In this document: positions 35,019 to 44,683 of the stretch, one piece after another
Layout of the letters: each line of letters opens with the position of its first letter
How positions within the stretch are numbered: position 1 is the stretch's first letter
From: JAAXKN01 sp050259615
GTDB taxonomy: Bacteria > Bacteroidota > Ignavibacteria > Ignavibacteriales > SURF-24
Assembly: GCA_050259615.1 (NCBI GenBank)
Contig: JBLNAZ010000170.1
Location: forward strand, 1-64,000
Direction: 5' to 3'
Length of the DNA: 64,000 nucleotides
Program-made: the position numbers and the translations under genes
The notes under the pieces: generated by a model
Seen by the model: the letters and a program-made list of their open reading frames with translations, nothing else
Databases searched by the model: none
What the model was told of the DNA's origin: nothing

Positions 35019-36533
35019 TTGAAAAAACTCGCATTAATTAGTGTATCTGATAAAACCGGCATTGTAGAGTTTGCGCGTGATCTGTCAAGCCTGGAATATG
35101 AAATTCTAGCCACAGGCAATACAGCAAAACTTCTTAATCAGAATGAAATAAAGTGTACTGAAATCAGTGATTTTACGAATTTTCCTGAGATATTCTCAGG
35201 CAGGGTAAAAACCCTTCAGCCCCGGATATTCGGCGGCATACTGATGAGGCGTGATAATGAATCGGATATTTCAGAAGCTGAAAAGAACAATGTGGTTCCG
35301 ATTGATATTATTTGTGTGAATTTGTATCCCTTCCCCAAAGTAGTGGAATTGGATGTACCTCTTGAAGAAAAGATTGAAAATATTGACATTGGGGGTCCAA
35401 GCCTGATAAGGGCAGCTTCCAAGAATTACAAATATGTTTCCGTGCTTACCGATCCCGGCCAGTATGCCGGCTTTACAGAAGAATTAAAAAAAGGCGGTAT
35501 CTCACTTTCTACCAGGCAGTCACTGGCAGCAGCAGCGTTTTCATACACTTCATTCTACGATACACTGATTGCGAACTTCCTGGAAAAAGAATTTGACCGT
35601 CCAAAGTCAAGCATACGGCTTAATTATCCTTTAGCCCAGTCACTCAGGTATGGTGAAAACCCGCACCAGGCGGCTGCATTATACGGAAACTTTCACAAGT
35701 ATTTTGAAATTGTGCATGGCAAGGAGATATCCTATAATAATATTATAGATCTTGTTGCGGCTGCGGAACTGGTAGGGGAGCTGGAAGGTACTGCATGTGC
35801 AGTAGTAAAGCATACAAACCCGTGCGGGGCAGCTATAGGTAATTCTGTTGAGGAGGCATATGAAAGGGCTTTATCTTCAGATCCGGTTTCAGCCTTCGGA
35901 GGCATAGTTTCCTTCAACAAAGAGGTGGATGCGCAGACGGCTTTGAAGTTAAATGAAATATTCTTAGAGATTGTTTGCGCTCCCGGCTTTAGCCAGGAAG
36001 CCATGGAAATACTGGTTAAGAAGAAAAACAGAAGGTTAGTCAGAGTTTTAAGGTCATTGTCGGAAGAAAGTATGCTCTATAAGAGTGTACCTGGCGGTCT
36101 GATAGCGCAGGCGAAGGACAATTCGAGGCTGAAAAAAGAAGATACAAAGACAGTCACAAAAATGCAGGCTGCTGAAGATCAGTGGAACGATCTTAAGCTT
36201 GCGTGGGTAGTATGCAAGCATACAAAGAGCAATGCGATTGTTTTTGCAAAGGACCGGAAGATACTTGGAGTAGGAGCCGGTCAGATGTCCAGAGTTGATT
36301 CGGTCAGGCTGGCAGTCTTAAAGGCAAAGGAACATGGTCACAGTTTGGAAAATGCAGTAGCTGCTTCAGATGCATTTTTCCCGTTTGCAGATGGAGTCAT
36401 AGAAATAGCCTCCAGCGGCATTAAGGCTGTAATACAGCCCGGCGGCTCTGTAAGAGATGAAGAAGTAATAAAAGCAGCAGATGAAAATAATTTAGCAATG
36501 GTATTTACCGGAATAAGAAATTTTAAGCACTAA
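35019..36533 (+). CDS. purH: Bifunctional AICAR transformylase / IMP cyclohydrolase
   Basis: This 504-residue enzyme catalyses the last two steps to IMP. The N-terminal cyclohydrolase part (about 1-195) has SVSDKTGIVEFA, SGRVKTLQP and NLYPF. The C-terminal transformylase has the catalytic Lys-His in VVKHTNPCGAA and ends with FFPFADGV and IQPGGSVRDEEVI. The start is TTG at 35019, with no strong ribosome site, 18 bases after purN; the next gene mreB begins 8 bases downstream. It may thus be co-transcribed with the shape genes. Confidence 0.97.
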   Translation: MKKLALISVSDKTGIVEFARDLSSLEYEILATGNTAKLLNQNEIKCTEISDFTNFPEIFSGRVKTLQPRIFGGILMRRDNESDISEAEKNNVVPIDIICVNLYPFPKVVELDVPLEEKIENIDIGGPSLIRAASKNYKYVSVLTDPGQYAGFTEELKKGGISLSTRQSLAAAAFSYTSFYDTLIANFLEKEFDRPKSSIRLNYPLAQSLRYGENPHQAAALYGNFHKYFEIVHGKEISYNNIIDLVAAAELVGELEGTACAVVKHTNPCGAAIGNSVEEAYERALSSDPVSAFGGIVSFNKEVDAQTALKLNEIFLEIVCAPGFSQEAMEILVKKKNRRLVRVLRSLSEESMLYKSVPGGLIAQAKDNSRLKKEDTKTVTKMQAAEDQWNDLKLAWVVCKHTKSNAIVFAKDRKILGVGAGQMSRVDSVRLAVLKAKEHGHSLENAVAASDAFFPFADGVIEIASSGIKAVIQPGGSVRDEEVIKAADENNLAMVFTGIRNFKH

Positions 36534-36541
36534 GAGGTTAT

Positions 36542-37567
36542 ATGGGAATATTCGATTTTTTTTCAACAGACATCGCAATTGATTTAGGAACAGCAAATAC
36601 CTTAATTTATCTCAAAGGCAAAGGTATTGTATTAAATGAGCCGTCGATCGTTGCCTACGACAGAAACACAAAGAAAATAATTGCCCTTGGCAACAAGGCC
36701 AAGGAAATGCAGGGCAGGGAGCATAAAGAAATCCGCGTTACCAGGCCTATGCGTGATGGTGTTATTGCCGATTTTGAAATTGCCGAAGGCATGATTAAGG
36801 CATTCATTAAAAAGGTAAGCAATGGTCCTATCTCTTCAAGAAGAATAATCATTGCAGTTCCAAGCGGTGTTACAGAAGTTGAAAAAAGAGCTGTACGCGA
36901 CAGCGCCGAGCATGCAGGCGCAAAGGAAGTTCATCTGATTGCTGAGCCGATGGCAGCGGCCATTGGCATTGGAATAGATGTTGAAGCCCCGGTTGGCAGT
37001 ATGATCATTGACATCGGCGGAGGCACAACTGAAATTGCTGTAATAGCTTTATCAGGAATTGTAAACGAGGAGTCGATCAGGATTGCCGGCGATGAAATGA
37101 ACAACGCCATTATGCAGTTCTTCAAGAAGAACCATAACCTCCTGATAGGTGAAAGAACTGCCGAGGCAATTAAGTGTGAGGTTGGAAGCGCAGTGCCCCT
37201 TAAAGAGGAAATAACTGTCCAGGTTAAAGGGCGCGACCTTGTAGGCGGTGTTCCAAAGACAGCCGAGGTCAGTTCAGTTGAAATCCGTGAAGCCCTAAAT
37301 GAGAATGTATCGCAGATAGTTGAGGCAGTAAAGCAGTCTCTGGAGCGTACTCCTCCTGAACTTTCTGCAGACATACTCGACCGCGGTGTCATGATCACCG
37401 GCGGTGGAGCTCTTCTTAAGGGTATTGACGAAAGGATCCGTATGGAGACGAATCTTCCTGTTCACGTTGCCGATGATCCTTTGACGGCTGTGGCCAGAGG
37501 CGCAGGTAAAACTATTGATAACTTAAATAAATATTCAAAAGTATTTATACGCAATAGAAGATACTAA
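36542..37567 (+). CDS. mreB: Rod shape-determining actin homologue MreB
   Basis: This 341-residue actin-fold ATPase forms membrane-bound filaments that guide lateral wall synthesis. Phosphate-binding motifs are DLGTANTLIYLKGKG near the N-terminus and IDIGGGTTEIAVIALSG in the middle; MITGGGALLKG lies near the C-terminus. Its stop overlaps the mreC start by one base. It heads mreB-mreC-mreD-mrdA-rodA, the classic elongasome cluster. Confidence 0.98.
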   Translation: MGIFDFFSTDIAIDLGTANTLIYLKGKGIVLNEPSIVAYDRNTKKIIALGNKAKEMQGREHKEIRVTRPMRDGVIADFEIAEGMIKAFIKKVSNGPISSRRIIIAVPSGVTEVEKRAVRDSAEHAGAKEVHLIAEPMAAAIGIGIDVEAPVGSMIIDIGGGTTEIAVIALSGIVNEESIRIAGDEMNNAIMQFFKKNHNLLIGERTAEAIKCEVGSAVPLKEEITVQVKGRDLVGGVPKTAEVSSVEIREALNENVSQIVEAVKQSLERTPPELSADILDRGVMITGGGALLKGIDERIRMETNLPVHVADDPLTAVARGAGKTIDNLNKYSKVFIRNRRY

Positions 37568-38400
37568 TGAGGGGATTCTTTTCTAAATTCTGGTTCGGGT
37601 ATAAAGAATACATAATAGTGGTGATACTACTGGTATTAAGCCTTTCTGTACTTTCAATGAACAGCAAGCCGGGAATAAAAAAGGTGAAAACCTTTGCTTT
37701 CGGAGGTTTTGCTGTTTTGACTTCCGGGGTTTCAAAAGTAGTAGAACCTTTTAGTACCGCCTTTGAGGTTAAGAACTTAAGGGAAGAAAATGCCCAACTG
37801 ATGCTCCAGGTTAACCGCCTGAGAGAATACGGCATACAGAATGAAGAGCTGAAAAAACAGCTGGCGCTTAAAGATTCTTCTAAGTACCCCCTGATTTCCG
37901 CCAAGGTTGTTTCTAAATTTGCCTCCACTTCGCAGGGTAATTTTATTATCAATACAGGCGAAGCTGAAAATATTAAAACCGGGATGCCCGTTATTAACAG
38001 CCAGGGTCTTTTGGGTGTTGTAACTACTGTTTCAAAAGATTACTCGATAGTAAGGACACTGAGGAACCGGGAGCTTAAATTCGCTGTTAAAAACCAGAGA
38101 AGCAGGTTTGATGGCGTCCTGGAATGGAACGGCAAGGAGTTGACAATAAAAAATGTGCCCAAGACTTTCGACATGGAAGTAGGGGACAGGATAGTCACCT
38201 CCGACTTCAGTACCAAATTTCCCCCATCAATACCTGTAGGTGTTGTTGCAGGAGGCAACAGGGATAAGACAGGAATCTTTAATAATATTGTTGTTACTCC
38301 TTACGCCGATTTAATGCGAATTGAACATGTTTTTGTAATTGCTTTTGTACCCAGTGTGCAGAAGAATAATTTAGAGTTAAATTTAATTAAAAATAACTGA
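37567..38400 (+). CDS. mreC: Rod shape-determining protein MreC
   Basis: This 277-residue bitopic inner-membrane protein has one N-terminal transmembrane helix (about 15-33), a coiled coil (about 65-100) and a C-terminal periplasmic double beta-barrel domain. It links MreB to the wall-synthesis enzymes PBP2 and RodA. Start and stop overlap mreB and mreD by one base each, so expression is tightly coupled. Confidence 0.95.
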   Translation: MRGFFSKFWFGYKEYIIVVILLVLSLSVLSMNSKPGIKKVKTFAFGGFAVLTSGVSKVVEPFSTAFEVKNLREENAQLMLQVNRLREYGIQNEELKKQLALKDSSKYPLISAKVVSKFASTSQGNFIINTGEAENIKTGMPVINSQGLLGVVTTVSKDYSIVRTLRNRELKFAVKNQRSRFDGVLEWNGKELTIKNVPKTFDMEVGDRIVTSDFSTKFPPSIPVGVVAGGNRDKTGIFNNIVVTPYADLMRIEHVFVIAFVPSVQKNNLELNLIKNN

Positions 38401-38888
38401 TGCGTGCCGACTATTTAATTGCAATATTATTGCTCATTCCGTTAACTATTCTTCAGCTGACGGTTGTTCCCTTATTTTCATACAATCAGATCGCTCCTGA
38501 CCTTGTACTGATTCTTCTTGTATATTACACCCTGAAAATGGGCCAGCTGCACGGAACCATTCTGGGCTTTATTTTCGGTCTGTTTTTCGACCTGGTTTCA
38601 GGAGGTATTCTGGGAAGCGCCATGTTTTCAAAAACACTAAGCGGATTTCTTGCAGGATACTTCTATAATGACAATAAGGTAGAGCTTAATCTGCATACTT
38701 TTATGTTTCTTTTTATTGTATTAGTAATCGGGACCGTCGATTCTGTAACTTATTCATTTTTCGGATCGGCGGAAACCAGTTCAACCATGTTGACACTGAT
38801 CCTTGTACAGGGGCTTTTCCCTGCAATGTACTCATCAGTATTATCGTTACCTATGGTGGTATTTCATTCAAGAAAGATATTCGCATGA
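38400..38888 (+). CDS. mreD: Rod shape-determining membrane protein MreD
   Basis: This 162-residue protein has about five transmembrane helices and FGLFFDLVSGG, a recognisable MreD block. It bridges MreC and the elongasome in the inner membrane. The ATG overlaps the mreC stop (TGATG), and the gene's end overlaps mrdA by four bases (ATGA). MreD is poorly conserved, so the call leans partly on position. Confidence 0.92.
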   Translation: MRADYLIAILLLIPLTILQLTVVPLFSYNQIAPDLVLILLVYYTLKMGQLHGTILGFIFGLFFDLVSGGILGSAMFSKTLSGFLAGYFYNDNKVELNLHTFMFLFIVLVIGTVDSVTYSFFGSAETSSTMLTLILVQGLFPAMYSSVLSLPMVVFHSRKIFA

Positions 38889-40726
38889 CAATCAGTAGAA
38901 AATTCGGAATTGATGTAAGGAGAAGTATTTTATACTATATCCTTGTTTCCTTTTTTGCCGTCTTAGTGCTTCAGCTGTTTAACATGCAGGTAATCAAGCA
39001 CGAATTTTTTGACGAAAAATCGGCTGACAACAGCATAAAAGGAATAATACAGACCCCCCTAAGGGGTGTGTTTTACGACAGGAATTACAAGATTGTTGTA
39101 AATAACAAGCCATCCTACACTCTGCTTATTACGCCTTCAAACTACAAAAGAAAGCTGAACAACGTAATTGAGACGGTCATTGGTGCCGAGCCGGGCTACA
39201 TAGACGAAATACTCTCAGACAACATCCAGTATTCCAAATATATTCCGATCAGGGTGCAAAGAGACGTCAGCTTTCAGGTTGTTTCCTGGATTGAAGAAAA
39301 CAAAGAGGAACTCCCCGGTGTCAGCTATATAGTGGATATGGAAAGAGATTATCCCGACAGCATCATGGCATCTCACATGTTCGGCTATACCAAGGAAATC
39401 TCACGTAAGCAGCTTCAACAGGATAAAAATTATTACGATATGGGTGATTTCATCGGGAACAACGGCGTCGAAAAAACCTATGAAAAATACCTCAGGGGAA
39501 TAAAAGGCGTAAAATATATGCTGGTGGATTCCAGGAGGAAAGAAATTGGGCGTTTTAAGGAAGGACTTAACGATAAGGAATCCATAAAAGGGGATGATCT
39601 GGTTCTTACAATTGACGCCGATGCGCAGAAAGCTGCCGAGAGAGGATTTAAGGGGTTAAGAGGGGCGCTTGTTGCAATAGAACCGAAGACGGGCGAAATT
39701 ATTGCATTTGTAAGTTCTCCGCAGTACGACCTGAATAATTTTACAACTGTAACACCCAAAGAGATCTGGAGAAACTTAAACAGCGATCCCGATAAGCCGC
39801 TCTACAACAGGGCTACTTTGTCTGTCATGCCCCCGGGCTCCACATTCAAGCCGCTGGCTGCAATTGCGGCACTTGAAGAGGGGATCATTACTCCACAGAC
39901 TGTAATAAACTGCCCTGGTGGTTTTTATTTCGGAAGATTTTTTAAGTGCCACGGAGGAGCTCACGGCCCTCTGACGGTTGAACACGCAATTGAAAAATCG
40001 TGCAACACCTTCTTCTACCAGCTGATCTTAAGGATAGGCCTCGACAAATGGTCCGAGTATGCAAGACGCTTCGGCTTCGGGCATAAGACCGGTGTAGATA
40101 TCAGCGAGGAAAGAGGAGGTATTCTGCCTTCAACAGAATATTACAATAAGAGATACGGCAACAACGGCTGGACAAAAGGTTTTATCGTTTCCTTAGGAAT
40201 CGGGCAGGGTGAGCTAAGCGTAACCCCGATGCAGCTTGCGCAGTATGTATCGCTCATTGCTAATGACGGCAAGTCTGTAAAGCCGCATCTGGTCAGGGGG
40301 TACATGGATCCCGAGACAAAGAAAATTGTACCTTTCAAGTTTGATCCTATCGATACAAAAGTCAGCAAGAAAACCATGGACATAGTAAAACACGGGATGT
40401 ATCTGGTTGTAAACGGCGCCGGTACAGCCGCAATTGCAAAACTTCCGGGAATTACTGTCGCAGGAAAGACCGGAACAGCTCAGAACCCCCATGGAAAAGA
40501 CCACGCCTGGTTTATGGGTTTTGCGCCGTACGAAGATCCCAAAATTGCAGTGGCGGTTCTGGTTGAAAATGCCGGATTTGGCGCAACCTGGGCAGCCCCG
40601 ATTGCAAAGAGCGTAATTCAGGCTTATTTGAATAAATCAAATACACCACAAAATCAGAATGGAACTAAAAAGCCGGATGGATTAAAAGGTGAGGAGAAGA
40701 TAGTTGAGGCCTCGTTCAAGAATTGA
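38885..40726 (+). CDS. mrdA: Penicillin-binding protein 2 (elongasome transpeptidase)
   Basis: This 613-residue protein has an N-terminal transmembrane helix (about 15-35), the pedestal/dimerisation domain, and a transpeptidase domain with the three active-site motifs: S319-TFK (SxxK), SCN (SxN) and KTGTAQ (KTG). It crosslinks the new peptidoglycan of the side wall with RodA as its glycosyltransferase partner. It overlaps mreD by 4 bases and rodA by 23. Confidence 0.96.
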   Translation: MTISRKFGIDVRRSILYYILVSFFAVLVLQLFNMQVIKHEFFDEKSADNSIKGIIQTPLRGVFYDRNYKIVVNNKPSYTLLITPSNYKRKLNNVIETVIGAEPGYIDEILSDNIQYSKYIPIRVQRDVSFQVVSWIEENKEELPGVSYIVDMERDYPDSIMASHMFGYTKEISRKQLQQDKNYYDMGDFIGNNGVEKTYEKYLRGIKGVKYMLVDSRRKEIGRFKEGLNDKESIKGDDLVLTIDADAQKAAERGFKGLRGALVAIEPKTGEIIAFVSSPQYDLNNFTTVTPKEIWRNLNSDPDKPLYNRATLSVMPPGSTFKPLAAIAALEEGIITPQTVINCPGGFYFGRFFKCHGGAHGPLTVEHAIEKSCNTFFYQLILRIGLDKWSEYARRFGFGHKTGVDISEERGGILPSTEYYNKRYGNNGWTKGFIVSLGIGQGELSVTPMQLAQYVSLIANDGKSVKPHLVRGYMDPETKKIVPFKFDPIDTKVSKKTMDIVKHGMYLVVNGAGTAAIAKLPGITVAGKTGTAQNPHGKDHAWFMGFAPYEDPKIAVAVLVENAGFGATWAAPIAKSVIQAYLNKSNTPQNQNGTKKPDGLKGEEKIVEASFKN

Positions 40727-41951
40727 TTATCAGTTAGAAGACAAATTTGACGTAATACTTTTCCTCTCGGTATTTTTACTTATGGGAATAGGATTGGTTG
40801 CCATATATAGTGCAACCCTGAACAACCCGTCTGCAGGCGGGAACTTCAATAAGCAGCTATTCTGGGTGGGCGTTTCAGTAGCTATATTTTTTATTACATA
40901 TTATGCTTCCCCAAGGAGCTTTAACCTCATTTCTATCCCCTCATATGTTTTTACAGTCCTTCTTCTTGTTGCGGTTATTTTTATAGGTAAGAAAGTATAC
41001 GGACAGAGGTGCTGGATTGATATAGGTCCTTTTAGCATGCAGCCGTCAGAGTTTGCAAAGGTGGGTACAATATTGTTCCTTTCCATGTTCTTAAGCCGTG
41101 AAAAGACCAACATTGAATCTATATGGAGCATAATTGCGGGTTTTGCTATAGGCTTTATACCTGTTATATTGATTCTGGCGGAGCCTGATATGGGCACTGC
41201 GCTGGTATTCATGTCGGTTACAGTCGTGCTTGTTTTCTGGAAAGGGATTAGCCTTTTCGGCCTGTTTACCATGATTTCGCCTGGACTTGCGGTTTTCTCC
41301 TCTATGTTTGGTACCGTAGCCTTTGTCATCTGTTTAATTGCAATTGCGGCCGGATTATTCTTTTTCAAGAAGAAATTGATAATCAGCGGAACAATCTTTG
41401 CGCTTAACCTTTCGGCCGGTTATATGTTCAACTTTGCCTTTAAGTATTTAAGTCCCCACCAGAAACAGCTTATAGAGACCTTTGTAGATCCCAATTCAGA
41501 TCCTTTGGGCTCAGGCTATAATGCAATTCAGGCTAAAGTTGCCATAGGTGCAGGTGGATTGCTGGGTAAAGGTTATCTAAATGGAAACCAGACCCAGCTA
41601 AGGTTTATTCCCGAACAGTGGACAGATTTTATTTTCTGTGTTATTGGCGAAGAGTTCGGCCTCATCGGGAGCCTGATTGTGGTAAGTCTTTTCTTTTTCC
41701 TGTTTTTCAGGCTGCTGAAAATAGCCGCTTCAACCAGGGAAAAGAATGAATTTAACAGCCTCGTTACAGTTGGCACACTGGCAATGCTTTTTACGCACTT
41801 TGCAATTAATGTAGGCATGACGGTAGGTATAATGCCAATTATTGGTGTTCCGCTGCCATTTTTAAGCTACGGCGGCAGCTCCTTAATGTCTAATATGTTC
41901 CTGATCGGAATAGTTGCTAACATATATAAAAACCGAAAACAGTACACCTGA
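40704..41951 (+). CDS. rodA: Peptidoglycan glycosyltransferase RodA
   Basis: This 415-residue SEDS-family protein has about ten transmembrane helices and polymerises lipid II for lateral wall growth with PBP2. Family features include AEPDMGTALV, GKGYLNGNQTQLRFIPEQWTDFIFCVIGEE in parts, and the closing PLPFLSYGGSS. The start is TTG at 40704, inside the mrdA end, supported by GAGGAG about 7 bases upstream. Confidence 0.96.
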   Translation: MRPRSRIDYQLEDKFDVILFLSVFLLMGIGLVAIYSATLNNPSAGGNFNKQLFWVGVSVAIFFITYYASPRSFNLISIPSYVFTVLLLVAVIFIGKKVYGQRCWIDIGPFSMQPSEFAKVGTILFLSMFLSREKTNIESIWSIIAGFAIGFIPVILILAEPDMGTALVFMSVTVVLVFWKGISLFGLFTMISPGLAVFSSMFGTVAFVICLIAIAAGLFFFKKKLIISGTIFALNLSAGYMFNFAFKYLSPHQKQLIETFVDPNSDPLGSGYNAIQAKVAIGAGGLLGKGYLNGNQTQLRFIPEQWTDFIFCVIGEEFGLIGSLIVVSLFFFLFFRLLKIAASTREKNEFNSLVTVGTLAMLFTHFAINVGMTVGIMPIIGVPLPFLSYGGSSLMSNMFLIGIVANIYKNRKQYT

Positions 41952-41975
41952 TAATTCAAATAAACCTGGTTTACA

Positions 41976-42791
41976 ATGACTGCACAGGAAAAATTACAAA
42001 ACAAACTTAATAGCGGCAGGCATATTACCGTAGGGCTGGACACCGACGTAAAGAAAATTCCGCAGCACCTTTTAACGGAAAAAGACCCCGTCCTGAAATT
42101 TAATGAAATTATTATTGAAAGCACCTGTGAGTATGCTGCTTCATATAAGCTGAACCTGGCATTCTATGAAAAAGACGGAAGCCGGGGGCTTGATCTTCTT
42201 CAGAAGACAATGAAGGCCATACCTAATGACATTTTAATAATCGGGGATGCAAAAAGAGGGGACATCGGCAATACAAGCCAGATGTATGCAGAAAGTATTT
42301 TCGGGCATTTTAAGTTTGACGCAGTAACTCTGCACCCTTATATGGGCTTTGACTCAGTGGAGCCTTTTCTTAAGTATGATGACAGGTTAAATTTCATGCT
42401 GGCTCTGACGTCGAACCCCGGATCGCAGGATTTTGAAAAAATGGAGCTTAAAAGCGGGCGCTTTCTCTATCAGGAAGTGATTTCAAAAGTAAAGGACTGG
42501 AACAAAAAGGATAACTGCGGGATAGTTTTTGGTGCAACCAACGAAAAAGAGCTTTTGGAAAACGTCGGTTCTTTTGGCGACCTGAGCGTACTGCTTCCCG
42601 GCATTGGAGCCCAGGGAGGCAGCCTCGAAGGCGTGGTAAGCGCCTTTAAGGGGAGCAGAAAGGAAAAATTCCTGATAAATGTCAGCCGCGGACTCATTTA
42701 TAAAGATCAAAGCCGTGGTTTTCATGAAGCGGTGAAACAGGAAATCATATCCCTGAATAATAAGGTCAGTAAAGTCTGGAACAGTATTTGA
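41976..42791 (+). CDS. pyrF: Orotidine 5'-phosphate decarboxylase (type 2)
   Basis: This 271-residue barrel enzyme decarboxylates OMP to UMP. The active-site DAKRGDIGNT block and VTLHPYMGFDS identify the longer type 2 subfamily. It lies 24 bases after rodA and is followed by an intrinsic terminator, so it may be the last gene of the mre operon or have its own promoter. Confidence 0.95.
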   Translation: MTAQEKLQNKLNSGRHITVGLDTDVKKIPQHLLTEKDPVLKFNEIIIESTCEYAASYKLNLAFYEKDGSRGLDLLQKTMKAIPNDILIIGDAKRGDIGNTSQMYAESIFGHFKFDAVTLHPYMGFDSVEPFLKYDDRLNFMLALTSNPGSQDFEKMELKSGRFLYQEVISKVKDWNKKDNCGIVFGATNEKELLENVGSFGDLSVLLPGIGAQGGSLEGVVSAFKGSRKEKFLINVSRGLIYKDQSRGFHEAVKQEIISLNNKVSKVWNSI

Positions 42792-42805
42792 CTTCTGAAT
42801 AAATG

Positions 42806-42830
42806 ATGAGCTTCGGCTCATTTTTTATTT
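42806..42830 (+). terminator. Intrinsic terminator after pyrF
   Basis: A 6-bp stem ATGAGC / GCTCAT with the stable TTCG tetraloop, followed by TTTTTATTTTT. Confidence 0.88.
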
Positions 42831-42939
42831 TTAGCTCTTTTTTATTTGATTGGCAGGATTTTAAGAAATATATTTATATATTATAAAGTCTCAGGTTCTC
42901 ATATATCATCCATATTGATCATTAAATTGAGGATATCAT

Positions 42940-44436
42940 ATGAACCGTGTTGCTAAAGTCCCTGAAAAAGCGCTCTATGAAGTCTGGAAATCTGATGAGT
43001 TAAAGAAGCTTGTAAATACCATTGATGGGGAATCGGTTTCAATTATGGATACCGGGTTCCACAACACAGACACTTCAGGTCCCGATTTCAAAAATGCACG
43101 CATACGCATAGGTAACCTCACCTATGTAGGGGACGTTGAGATTGACGTTGACGTGAGTGACTGGCGCAACCACGGCCACTTTCAGGATTCCAAATACTGC
43201 AGTGTCATACTTCACGTAGTGCTGAATAACAGGCACCGCCACCCGTTTGTTTACAGTTCAGACAAAAGAAAAATTCCCGTCCTCTGCATCACCGACTTTT
43301 TAGACAGCAGCATTTCCCCGGAAGTTTTTGAACAGGCAGCACTCGAGGCCTCCTCCGGAATCAATCATTTAAGATGCTCACAAAAAAGCCAGAAAATAGA
43401 AAACAAAATAAAGATAGACTTCCTATATAATCTCGGCATTGCGCGCTTCCGTAAAAGATGCGATAAAATTTATGCCCGGCTTAAAGAGCTGGCCTACGTC
43501 AAGGAGCTGGATTTGAAAGAGCCCGTAATAGGCTACGATCTGACAGAACAGTTCGAGGCAAGAGAATTCTCGTATAAGGATTTTAAGACTAAAGACCTCT
43601 GGGAGCAGCTTTTCTATGAATTTCTCTTTGAAGCCCTTGGCTATTCCAACAACAAGGCTATTATGCTCAGGCTTGCACAATCGGTAAACATAAATTTCTT
43701 AAGACACGTTATTTATGAGGCAAATTCACTTGAAACAATAAGAGCATGCCTCTTTTACATATCGGGTCTGATTTCTCCGGAGAAAACATATACTGATCAG
43801 GAAATATCGGATTATGTAAATAATACGCTTAAAATCTGGGATACAATAAAGGACCGGTACGACGGTAAAATATATTCGGAAGACAACTGGCATTTCTTCA
43901 AACTAAGGCCCCAGAACTTTCCTACCATACGCCTGGCCGGCGGGGCGGTGCTCTTGAACAGAATAATGTTTGAGGATATAATTGGCAGGGTGATAAAAAA
44001 GTTTGAGGAGATAAAAAATAAGGAAGTGCTGCTCCGTTCGGTGAAATCGCTTTTTATTGTGCCTTCGGACGGTTTCTGGAAAAAGCATTATGTATTGGAT
44101 AAGCCGACTGACGATGAAATTAAGTACTTTATTGGCGGCTCCAGGATAGACGACATTATAATTAATATTGTGCTTCCGTTTGTGTCCATATATGCAGAAA
44201 TTTACGGCAACAGGGAGCTTTCAAGGACTGTGCTTCAGATATTCTCCCAGTATGTTCAGCCTGATAACAACAACATAGTAAAGACAGTAGCCAGTTCACT
44301 TTATGTTGAAGACTCGTGGAAAAGGAGCGTTCTTTCACAAGGGATGATTGAACTCTTCAGAAACTACTGCAGCAGGGATAAGTGCCGGGAGTGTGAAATA
44401 GGCAAAGTGCTTTCAGGTGGAGAGAGTAAGAATTAA
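42940..44436 (+). CDS. DUF2851 family protein
   Basis: This 498-residue protein belongs to an uncharacterised family common in Bacteroidota and Chlorobi. Its N-terminus has the diagnostic DTSGPDFKNARIRIG, a conserved D-W-x-x-H-x-H segment (SDWRNHGHFQD) and VILHVVL. The C-terminus has a Cys cluster C477-x4-C482-x2-C485 that looks like part of a metal or iron-sulfur site. No signal peptide is visible, so it is probably cytoplasmic. It is monocistronic between a terminator and a 247-base gap. Function is unknown. Confidence 0.88.
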   Translation: MNRVAKVPEKALYEVWKSDELKKLVNTIDGESVSIMDTGFHNTDTSGPDFKNARIRIGNLTYVGDVEIDVDVSDWRNHGHFQDSKYCSVILHVVLNNRHRHPFVYSSDKRKIPVLCITDFLDSSISPEVFEQAALEASSGINHLRCSQKSQKIENKIKIDFLYNLGIARFRKRCDKIYARLKELAYVKELDLKEPVIGYDLTEQFEAREFSYKDFKTKDLWEQLFYEFLFEALGYSNNKAIMLRLAQSVNINFLRHVIYEANSLETIRACLFYISGLISPEKTYTDQEISDYVNNTLKIWDTIKDRYDGKIYSEDNWHFFKLRPQNFPTIRLAGGAVLLNRIMFEDIIGRVIKKFEEIKNKEVLLRSVKSLFIVPSDGFWKKHYVLDKPTDDEIKYFIGGSRIDDIIINIVLPFVSIYAEIYGNRELSRTVLQIFSQYVQPDNNNIVKTVASSLYVEDSWKRSVLSQGMIELFRNYCSRDKCRECEIGKVLSGGESKN

Positions 44437-44437
44437 A

Positions 44438-44473
44438 AATTAATAAGTAAGAAACAAGAAGTGAAAAGGAGTG
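44438..44473. repeat. A-rich intergenic repeat, copy 1
   Basis: This 36-base segment beginning AATTAATAAGTAAGAA lies directly after the DUF2851 stop and matches 54543-54578 (after mutS) at about three quarters of positions. Function unknown. Confidence 0.4.
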
Positions 44474-44626
44474 AGGAAGTACTTCTGCTTTTTCCTGCAT
44501 GCAATAAATTACACATCTCAAAGCCTGCTTCTTAAGGGGTGAATAAAAGGAAAGAGTTTACTCTGAAAGGCTATTAGACTTCCTTTAATATTTTCTCTGA
44601 TCTTAAAATTTATTATAATATTCTGA

Positions 44627-44642
44627 TGCAATCCGTATTGCA
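44627..44642. promoter_or_regulatory. Inverted repeat upstream of the SDR gene
   Basis: TGCAAT-N4-ATTGCA, a perfect 6-bp dyad 41 bases before the SDR start in an AT-rich region. Possible repressor operator. The rest of the 247-base gap shows no gene. Confidence 0.35.
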
Positions 44643-44683
44643 ATGCGTCCCGTTTTTATTATGAAAAAAAAAGAGAGAGTTAT

